Origin: a bacterium
Lineage (GTDB): Bacteria; Patescibacteriota; Patescibacteriia; Patescibacteriales; Patescibacteriaceae
DNA length: 46,990 nt
Direction of reading: 5' to 3'
Assembly (NCBI GenBank): GCA_029570385.1
Contig: JAKPXD010000002.1
Location: 1 to 46,990, forward strand
A program made the translations under genes and the position numbers. Positions within the stretch are counted from its first letter, which is position 1; each line of letters begins with the position of its first letter. The notes below the pieces were generated by a model. It did no database searches, was not told the DNA's origin, and saw only the letters and a list, made by a program, of their open reading frames with translations. This document shows, piece after piece, positions 41,168 through 46,990 of the stretch.

Positions 41168-44100
41168 TTAACCTCTTTGTCCACCTCGCTTATAAAGTAT
41201 ATCTTGCCGACTGTTAGCTTGAAAATCAATCACCTGTTGTTTAAGCCATTCATTGCCGGCAGCCGTAATTTCTACCCGATTATTCTTTATGGTCCATCTG
41301 GCTGGTCTAACATTGCCAAAAGTAAAATTTAAAACACGCTGCCATGATTTTAGATCATAACCAAAATAAGCTGTTAGACCACCATTAATTTGGCATTCAA
41401 AGCGCTTAATGATTTCATTCCAATCCTTATCAATGTTTTCAGCAACAAAATTGCCATTTTCGTCTTTTCTCAGCTGAGGACCAATCTCATTAGCGCTATT
41501 TTCTCTTTTATATTCTGACCGTCCAGGCTGACCAAACCCCTCTTCTCCTCGTCCCTTGTAACCACCCTGATTAAAATCTGACCACATTTCTACGACTGAT
41601 CGGCCATGAGCATAATAATTAAAAGCCCTATCACCATTAGTATCTAACCAAGCTCCATGAACATAGTCAATGGCTTCTTGACCGTCAGATCCGCGGGCAT
41701 ATTTAACACGGCGACCCAAATTGACATCGGCGCCAGCGCCAATGTTATTCTCTGGATCAACTCCGCCAATAGCGGCCAGCATGGAAGCCTTAATCATTGA
41801 ATTGGCTCCAGAAGTTGGAATATGGCGTGGTTGATCACCGCTCGGATAACGACAAACTACATCCAAAAATTGCATAAAACGAACTGACAAATGAAAACCC
41901 GGGTGATCAGCCCAGCGCTCCGTGTCCCATTCAATTCGACCCAAAAAGGCATCCTTTTCTGGTTTATTCTCTATCTCATCTAGCATTTTTGCCAAATAAT
42001 TATCCGACATTCCTTTACAATCAGCATCATTAGATAACATAAAAATGTCACCATTAATACCAGACAGCTGTATGGAACGCAGAGCCACATCGTGAACATC
42101 CTTAATAAATTGACCATGAATATTAGCTCCTCGCTCCTTAATCATTACTTCTCGAATATATTCCTGGTTAAACGCGGCAATTTGCAATTGCGGAAATTCA
42201 CTTTTTATTTTATTAATCTCAGCAATGGTTTTTTGGATTTTTTGTAATTTATCCGGATCATTTTTATCGTCATCAAACCAATTAACATTCAAAACAAAAA
42301 CTGTTTTGGCTAGAACTGCCTTATCTTGTTTAGAATATAATTTTAATGTTCTATAAATATTCTCTGATTCATACGCAGCTCCAACAGCCATACAAACCAT
42401 TAATTTAGTATCTTTTGGTAAATTGCTTAATAACTGATCGGCTTCAACCACTTGATTAATATTATTAAAATGTTCTGGTTCTCTGGTTTGTTTCTGCTCA
42501 AAAAACCAATCTAACTCTTGCTGTTGTTCTAATTTGGCTTGTGGATCATTCTTTAATCTAGGAGAAAAATACTTCTCATAGCTAGTTTTTTCTTCCTTAG
42601 ACAATTCTTGACTATGATAGCCATTATATTTAATAAATTGCTCAACTATTGCCGGTTCTAGCGGCCGCCGACCCATAATCGGAATAATCGGCGGAACTTC
42701 CCAAGTTGTAACGGCCGGAATATCAATACTATGAACTATTTCGTTAATAATAGTGGAGCCATCAGGCATACCTTGGCCAACTTGAGTGGCTAAAATTCGT
42801 ACCGCCTCAGCACCATTCTCAACTGATCCCATAGTTTGAGCCACTTCCATAAATTGACCGGTAAATTTAGTCACTCCGTTGGCATGGCTAAATAGGCTGG
42901 CCGCCAGACTGCCCTTGGGAATAACCGCTAAGCCATCAGAATTGATCGGAATCTCAATAACCTGATTTTGCGTACCCTTGGATAAAGATAATAACAATTT
43001 AAGTCCGCCATTTTTAATTAGCTGCTGGGCATCCGCGGACAATTTTTGACCAGCCAATGTATGATACGAACCATCAGGAGCCATCTTTTGCATATTTAAT
43101 AAAATATTGCCATCTTGGTCTAATCCACTACCATATTTACCGCCCCAAAAAACCCGCAACTCATTCTTATCAAAAGATTTAGTGTCATTATCATACCATA
43201 GCCGTCGAACAATATTGGTAAAATTTTTCTTGTTTTGTTCAATCACTTCTTGAGCGCCCAGCGATCCCGCCACTCGATTTTCCTGGGTTAGCCAATTGAT
43301 ACCGTGTTTGGCCAAATCAGCTTGTGATTCGGCTGATAATTGTCCATTAGTTAACCGCAAATCGCCAATCAATTTTTTGCCACCGCTAAAAATACTAAAT
43401 TCGCCATCAGCCTCTGGCCGAATTTCAGTGCCGACCGGCACTTTGAATTGATGATCACCAATCCTAACTAGCTCTTGGGCTTGTTGCAGTTTCGGCTGAC
43501 CAAAAATCATTGCCCTAGCTTTTTCTAGCAATGTTACGCTTTGATGACCGCTAGTCGGCTGCCGTCCTTTTATAGCTCCTTCAATCAAACCTTGTTGATC
43601 GGAACGGAAAAAACTAGCCGCCTCTTGGAAAGCTAAGCCAACAGCAAAGCCAATACCGGCCGCATTAATTCCAGTAGAGACCATCCTCGCTTTACGCATT
43701 TTATTAAATAAACGATCTTTTTCTGCAATACCATTATCTCCGCCTAACAACTCTTGTTTTTTGGCCTCAATCAAACTGTTAAGATAATCATCAAGATTAC
43801 CATCAACAAAATTAAGTTTATCGTGATCGGCCAAACGTCTTAAAGTAACCTTAAGCCGAGCTCTGGCCAAATCAAGCTCTAAACGCTCTTGCTCAACATT
43901 AGTCAAATTAGAAAAAGCAATTAAATCTATCTTTTGTTGATCGGATAAACGAATTCGAGCCTCTAAGTCAGCTAAATTAGTTACAACCTGTTTAATTTCA
44001 GCCTGATTATCGGTATCAGCTTCATTAAAATTAATTTCCAAGCCGGATAAAATATCCACCGATTTAATGGTCTTGTAATTAAATTTCTCCATTTCTTGGC

Positions 44101-45028
44101 GTCGAACATCATCTTTCTTAAATCTTTTACCCTGGGCCATCTCCCGACTATGCTGCTTTCTTTCTCGTTTTAATTCTTGAGATTCGCGCATGGCTGCTAA
44201 ACCACCGGTTAATAAAGCACCTAAACCTAGGCCACCCAAAGCTCTAGCCGCCATTTGGCCAGCTGTTTGGCCTAAACTAACCGCTGTGGCTGTAGCCGCG
44301 GCCACAGCCAATCCTAGAGTTGATTCATTAATTAACGCTCCAATTTTAGTCTTGCCCAGTTTTTCTAAAATACGATCAACTTTATTATATTTAGCTTCAG
44401 TACGCACTCCACTAACAGCTCGACCAACAATAATCTCTAAATCATAATCTAATTTGGCTAGACCGGATTGATGGTTTAAAGATTGTTTAGCTTGTTTGGC
44501 GATGGCTAATAGATTATCGGCGCAACCAACCTTAAGTCGACCATTTTTATCATCAAAATCGGGCAAACTATTTAATAATCTAACTTTTTCTTCTTCCAGC
44601 TCAGTTTCATTAATTTCCCCAGCCACAAACTTATCAATCAAATTACGCAGTGAGTCGCTAAAAATTTTATCTTCAGGCGTTTCACCAATAACGCGCCGAC
44701 TTTCACCGGCCTCTTGGTGAATCATTTCGGCATGATCAGCCATAAAACGATCAACGATAGCCTCTTGTTCAGCGATAAATTCATCTTGACTACCTTCAGC
44801 TGCGGCAAAAAGATTACCAGATTCCAAAATTTGTTGTCTGGCTGTATTAATTTCTTTCTGACGATAATAATTTCTCGCCAGATTATGTTTCCAAATTTTT
44901 TTCAAAAAACCACTAAAACCCTTAAGACTCTCCTTGTCAGCCGTCATTTTAGCCTCGCCAGCGTCAATTGCTTGATCATCAATCGCTTGAGAATTGTCAA
45001 TAAAGGCTACTCTTAATTTCTCGGCCAT
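41168..45028 (-). CDS. Giant membrane-associated protein with C-terminal GT-A glycosyltransferase-like domain
   Basis: The 1286-residue protein begins with a long charged helical/coiled-coil region (residues 1-230), hydrophobic Ala/Gly-rich stretches at about 235-278 and 450-472 that are likely membrane helices, a middle domain of unknown fold (about 480-860), and a C-terminal domain (about 870-1200) that looks like GT family 2: KLMVCMAVGAAYESE, FVLNVNWFDDD, a metal-binding SNDADCKGM near residue 1000, HIPTSGANSMIKASMLAAIGG, and NIGAGADVNLGRRVKYA. I infer transfer of a sugar in the cytoplasm near the membrane. Acceptor and donor are unknown. It follows the DUF5663-like gene by 19 bases and ends at a strong terminator. 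The shadows on the plus strand are not genes. Confidence 0.8.
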   Translation of the reverse strand: MAEKLRVAFIDNSQAIDDQAIDAGEAKMTADKESLKGFSGFLKKIWKHNLARNYYRQKEINTARQQILESGNLFAAAEGSQDEFIAEQEAIVDRFMADHAEMIHQEAGESRRVIGETPEDKIFSDSLRNLIDKFVAGEINETELEEEKVRLLNSLPDFDDKNGRLKVGCADNLLAIAKQAKQSLNHQSGLAKLDYDLEIIVGRAVSGVRTEAKYNKVDRILEKLGKTKIGALINESTLGLAVAAATATAVSLGQTAGQMAARALGGLGLGALLTGGLAAMRESQELKRERKQHSREMAQGKRFKKDDVRRQEMEKFNYKTIKSVDILSGLEINFNEADTDNQAEIKQVVTNLADLEARIRLSDQQKIDLIAFSNLTNVEQERLELDLARARLKVTLRRLADHDKLNFVDGNLDDYLNSLIEAKKQELLGGDNGIAEKDRLFNKMRKARMVSTGINAAGIGFAVGLAFQEAASFFRSDQQGLIEGAIKGRQPTSGHQSVTLLEKARAMIFGQPKLQQAQELVRIGDHQFKVPVGTEIRPEADGEFSIFSGGKKLIGDLRLTNGQLSAESQADLAKHGINWLTQENRVAGSLGAQEVIEQNKKNFTNIVRRLWYDNDTKSFDKNELRVFWGGKYGSGLDQDGNILLNMQKMAPDGSYHTLAGQKLSADAQQLIKNGGLKLLLSLSKGTQNQVIEIPINSDGLAVIPKGSLAASLFSHANGVTKFTGQFMEVAQTMGSVENGAEAVRILATQVGQGMPDGSTIINEIVHSIDIPAVTTWEVPPIIPIMGRRPLEPAIVEQFIKYNGYHSQELSKEEKTSYEKYFSPRLKNDPQAKLEQQQELDWFFEQKQTREPEHFNNINQVVEADQLLSNLPKDTKLMVCMAVGAAYESENIYRTLKLYSKQDKAVLAKTVFVLNVNWFDDDKNDPDKLQKIQKTIAEINKIKSEFPQLQIAAFNQEYIREVMIKERGANIHGQFIKDVHDVALRSIQLSGINGDIFMLSNDADCKGMSDNYLAKMLDEIENKPEKDAFLGRIEWDTERWADHPGFHLSVRFMQFLDVVCRYPSGDQPRHIPTSGANSMIKASMLAAIGGVDPENNIGAGADVNLGRRVKYARGSDGQEAIDYVHGAWLDTNGDRAFNYYAHGRSVVEMWSDFNQGGYKGRGEEGFGQPGRSEYKRENSANEIGPQLRKDENGNFVAENIDKDWNEIIKRFECQINGGLTAYFGYDLKSWQRVLNFTFGNVRPARWTIKNNRVEITAAGNEWLKQQVIDFQANSRQDILYKRGGQRG

Positions 45029-45047
45029 ATAATTACAACTAGTTAAC

Positions 45048-45353
45048 TTAACCCAAATAAGATTGCCGGAAAGCTGCCAATTCTCTGGCTAAAATTGCCG
45101 GTAAATCAGGAATATTTTGAGCAAAAAATTTTTGCAATTCTTCATTTCCAGCCTTTTTATCTATAATAACTTCTAACTCTGGCAATTTTTCTTCCGGTAA
45201 CTCGGCAACTATGGCCGCCTCTAGGCGATCGTTAAGCCTGTCGGTTAAATCTTGAACCAATTGATCCCGAATCTCTGGTTCTAGTTGATCAATTCCTTGA
45301 GCTACCAATAATTCATCGACAAATTTATCCAATGATGGTGAGAGAGTTGACAT
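45048..45353 (-). CDS. Small helical protein, DUF5663-like
   Basis: A 101-residue acidic helical protein (LDKFVDELLVAQGIDQL, IRDQLVQDLTDRLNDRLEAAIVAELPEEKLPELE). The pattern of a leading LxxFxxxLL helix followed by a DLxxRLxxRLxxAIxxxLP segment is common in CPR genomes and annotated as DUF5663; its function is unknown. It sits directly before the giant glycosyltransferase-like gene and is probably co-transcribed with it. No SD and no convincing promoter. A family assignment by eye is tentative. Confidence 0.65.
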   Translation of the reverse strand: MSTLSPSLDKFVDELLVAQGIDQLEPEIRDQLVQDLTDRLNDRLEAAIVAELPEEKLPELEVIIDKKAGNEELQKFFAQNIPDLPAILARELAAFRQSYLG

Positions 45354-45410
45354 AAGACAAATTTAAAAAATAAACTAATTTAAGTCTAGCGATAAAATAA
45401 TAAAAAATCA

Positions 45411-45436
45411 AATAAAAAGGCCGTTGATTAACGGCC
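45411..45436 (-). terminator. Terminator of the 284-aa gene, stop codon in the loop
   Basis: Stem GGCCGTT / AACGGCC, 4-base loop; the TAA stop (45430-45428) overlaps the loop. On the minus strand the stem is followed by TTTTTATTTGATTTTTT. Same stop-in-loop arrangement as at 32515-32533 and 40876-40915. Confidence 0.9.
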
Positions 45437-46282
45437 GTTGTTAGGAATTTCTACCAACCAGACTTTCTGGTGGTAGATTTGGGTACTATCATAAATAAAA
45501 TGCTGATTAAGATCAGCGATACTGCAAAATATCAGCTGATCTTTTTTAATCAGGGGGTAACACTTACCCCCGTCCCAGTCAATAAAGACCGGGTCGGCTA
45601 CGGCAATCACGCCGTATTTTTTGGGCAAGAAGGTTGTTAAAAACGCTTCCGCCCACTCGGCCTCGGGTATCATTAGGCCAGAGGCGCTAATCTCGGTAAT
45701 CACCTCTTCCAGTTTTTCACCCGAAACCTCTATTAACACAAATTGACGCACCTCCCGACTTGGGAGGGTGGTTTTTTTGTGTCTAAACCAGCCATAGCCC
45801 CAATATTGGGGTGAGTACTGGCTAGCCATGCTAGCCAGGCTACTGTTTTCATCAATGGCTAACCAAAATTTTTGGTTAACCACTGGACAGGGTCGCCGGC
45901 GGTTTAACTTTCTTTCTAATTCATAGAAAGAAATTAGCCCAACCAGAGGGGCTATGAAGAGACCCAAAGATGCCGATAATGCACACAAGAAATACAAGAT
46001 TACTATGGACATGTCAGCCCATAATAGGGCAACGATAACCGGCCAAATATTACCGTAGTCTTTCCAGGCTATGGGATAGTTGGCTCTGAAAAAAGATTCA
46101 GCCATGACGGCTAATCTTTTTTCACAGAAAAACAAAATTATCGCTAGCAATACCATTAATGCTAGCGTAGATCCCTTGGTCAATGTCGCTTGAGCTCTCT
46201 CCGAGAGCACAAAGAATATGACCAGATTGCCAAGAGACAAAATGGCCAATACCAGGATCGACAAAATTCTGATAATTTTCAT
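45428..46282 (-). CDS. SD-led membrane protein gene tiled with RNA hairpins
   Basis: ATG 46282 follows GAGGAG at 6 bases, a strong SD. The 284-residue product has about four N-terminal membrane helices (to about residue 120) and a cytoplasmic C-terminal domain (FWLAIDENSSLASMASQY, RQFVLIEVSGEKLEEVITEI, KKYGVIAVADPVFIDWDGG); I recognise no family. The coding sequence is packed with local hairpins, for example GGGGGTAA/TTACCCCC (45553-45571), CTGGCTAGC/GCTAGCCAG (45818-45838), TTTCTTTCTA/TAGAAAGAAA (45909-45933), a 12+4-bp stem (46087-46124) and CGCTAGCA/TGCTAGCG (46142-46167). It lies just downstream of the rRNA genes with its own promoter and terminator. The protein reads well (signal-like start, plausible helices), so I treat it as coding. 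Confidence 0.8.
   Translation of the reverse strand: MKIIRILSILVLAILSLGNLVIFFVLSERAQATLTKGSTLALMVLLAIILFFCEKRLAVMAESFFRANYPIAWKDYGNIWPVIVALLWADMSIVILYFLCALSASLGLFIAPLVGLISFYELERKLNRRRPCPVVNQKFWLAIDENSSLASMASQYSPQYWGYGWFRHKKTTLPSREVRQFVLIEVSGEKLEEVITEISASGLMIPEAEWAEAFLTTFLPKKYGVIAVADPVFIDWDGGKCYPLIKKDQLIFCSIADLNQHFIYDSTQIYHQKVWLVEIPNNGR
45437..46279 (-). repeat. Array of about 20 consecutive local hairpins in the 284-aa gene
   Basis: Further inverted repeats, by plus-strand position: 45451-45476 (11 bp, one bulge), 45505-45551 (GATTAA, GATCAGC and GATA nested stems), 45599-45616 (TACGGC/GCCGTA), 45736-45782 (ACACAAA/TTTGTGT around CACC-TCCC/GGGAGGGTG), 45798-45811 (CCCCAATATTGGGG), 45856-45882 (10 of 11 pairs), 45935-45954 (TAGCCC/GGGCTA), 46194-46208 (GCTCTC/GAGAGC), 46226-46250 (ATTGCCA/TGGCCAAT, one bulge), 46263-46279 (AAAATT/AATTTT). 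Arms differ from one another, so these are not copies of one repeat. Confidence 0.9.
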
Positions 46283-46323
46283 GATCTACTCCTCTTCTTT
46301 TTTTTATTTTTTAATGTTCTTTT

Positions 46324-46345
46324 GTCAATCAAAATCTAGATTGAC
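46324..46345 (-). promoter_or_regulatory. 5'-terminal leader hairpin of the 284-aa gene
   Basis: Perfect 7-bp stem GTCAATC / GATTGAC, 8-base loop. The predicted start point (about 46344) is at its outer base, so the mRNA would begin with the stem, followed by an A-rich unstructured stretch up to the SD. Confidence 0.65.
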
Positions 46346-46350
46346 TAATT

Positions 46351-46379
46351 AGTCTACAACAATTCTGGCTATATATCAA
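46351..46379 (-). promoter_or_regulatory. Promoter of the 284-aa gene
   Basis: On the minus strand TTGATA (46379-46374), 17-base spacer, TAGACT (46356-46351). A TTGACA nearer to the gene is part of the leader hairpin and lacks a good -10. Confidence 0.55.
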
Positions 46380-46403
46380 TACTTGCAACGATCGAATAAA
46401 AAA

Positions 46404-46541
46404 ACACCATAATTCTGGCGCTGACCTACTTTCCCAGGGCTTGATGCGACCCAAGTATCATCAGTACTGGAAGGCTTAACTACTGAGTTCGGGATGGGAT
46501 CAGGTGGAACCCTTCCGTTTGAAGCACCAGAATTATGGTGT
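46404..46541 (-). terminator. 5S rRNA processing stem and terminator
   Basis: A perfect 15-bp inverted repeat (46404-46418 with 46527-46541) brackets the 5S gene. On the minus strand the 3' arm is followed by seven T residues, so the same stem can mature the 5S precursor and end the rRNA transcript. Confidence 0.8.
46414..46531 (-). rRNA. rrf: 5S ribosomal RNA
   Basis: About 118 bases with the conserved 5S core on the minus strand: CCATCCCGAACTC in loop A/helix III, GTAGTTAAGC, and a terminal GGGAAAGTAGGTC. The 5' and 3' ends (TCTGGTG, CGCCAGA) pair as helix I. It follows 23S in the usual order. A 61-aa ORF read across it is not a gene. Confidence 0.95.
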
Positions 46542-46599
46542 CTTTTATATTTTATCGTCAATCAATGTTCAAATACAACCTTTAAAACAAAATTGTGGG

Positions 46600-46990
<391 letters not shown>

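Noticed and set aside
44190-45016. Plus-strand ORFs opposite the 1286-aa gene, and similar overlaps elsewhere.
   Set aside because: They are other-frame shadows of a well supported gene, with basic low-complexity translations and no start signals.
45411-46379. Interpreting the inverted repeats as a mobile palindromic element or CRISPR.
   Set aside because: The arms are unrelated to each other, spacing is irregular, they are within one continuous ORF, and no repeat unit recurs.
46376-46561. 61-aa minus-strand ORF over the 5S region.
   Set aside because: It lies across the 5S rRNA gene and its flanking stem; the sequence is explained by the rRNA.

Overview
The window looks like a piece of a Patescibacteria (CPR) chromosome, probably of the Parcubacteria side. 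Reasons: very compact minus- and plus-strand operons with gaps of 2-20 bases, A/T-rich leaders that almost all lack a Shine-Dalgarno sequence, CPR-typical surface proteins (LGRPADAFRIM repeats, DUF3160, VanW, a giant GT-A protein, a Wzy-type ligase), and a mostly informational gene set. TGA is used as a stop, so the code is standard. The lineage is an inference from gene style, not from a phylogeny.

Layout. 1-7564 (minus): small DUF167 protein, QueH, PilT ATPase, slipin, a membrane protein, an HtrA-like protein without its catalytic triad, then lower glycolysis (pgk, eno and the start of an unusual phosphoglycerate mutase-like gene). 7643-10788 (plus): secreted transglutaminase-like protein, CCA-adding enzyme, tRNA-Ala. 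10956-15013 (plus): DUF3160 and CapA-like proteins with different arginine codon use, lying between two tRNA genes. 15313-22687 (plus): tRNA-Pro, uvrA, rplS, tRNA-Leu, a small unknown gene, tRNA-Val, a GT-C membrane glycosyltransferase, tsaE, a DksA-like protein, lspA. 22626-32110 (minus): rnc, nusB, rpmF (own promoter), queA, ruvB, a DnaQ-type exonuclease, a secreted protein, a nucleotidyltransferase/O-antigen-ligase fusion, rmuC, tatD. 32214-32593 (plus): a short SD-led, hairpin-packed transcription unit. 32664-35678 (minus): cvpA, metG, rlmN. 35811-40895 (plus): ftsK, hsp20, DUF3006-like, VanW. 40876-41099 (minus): a promoter and a candidate structured RNA. 41168-46282 (minus): 1286-aa glycosyltransferase-like protein, small DUF5663-like protein, and a second hairpin-packed SD-led gene. 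46404-46990 (minus): 5S rRNA and the 3' end of 23S rRNA.

The most unusual signal is the pair of transcription units at 32214-32593 and 45411-46379. In both, a sigma70-like promoter appears to start transcription exactly at a 5'-terminal hairpin. Then come an unstructured A-rich leader with a strong Shine-Dalgarno (otherwise almost absent here), a coding region tiled end to end with perfect or nearly perfect hairpins (stems up to 12+4 bp), and a stop codon in the loop of a closing hairpin. Neighbouring genes I read do not look like this. I infer a class of heavily structured, perhaps very stable mRNAs; whether protein, RNA or both is the functional product is open.

Other points for a second look: a phosphoglycerate mutase-like protein that seems to lack the phosphotransferase domain, an HtrA pseudoprotease, the nucleotidyltransferase-Wzy fusion, the candidate ncRNA after VanW, a terminator-like hairpin inside lspA, and the codon-atypical DUF3160/CapA block.
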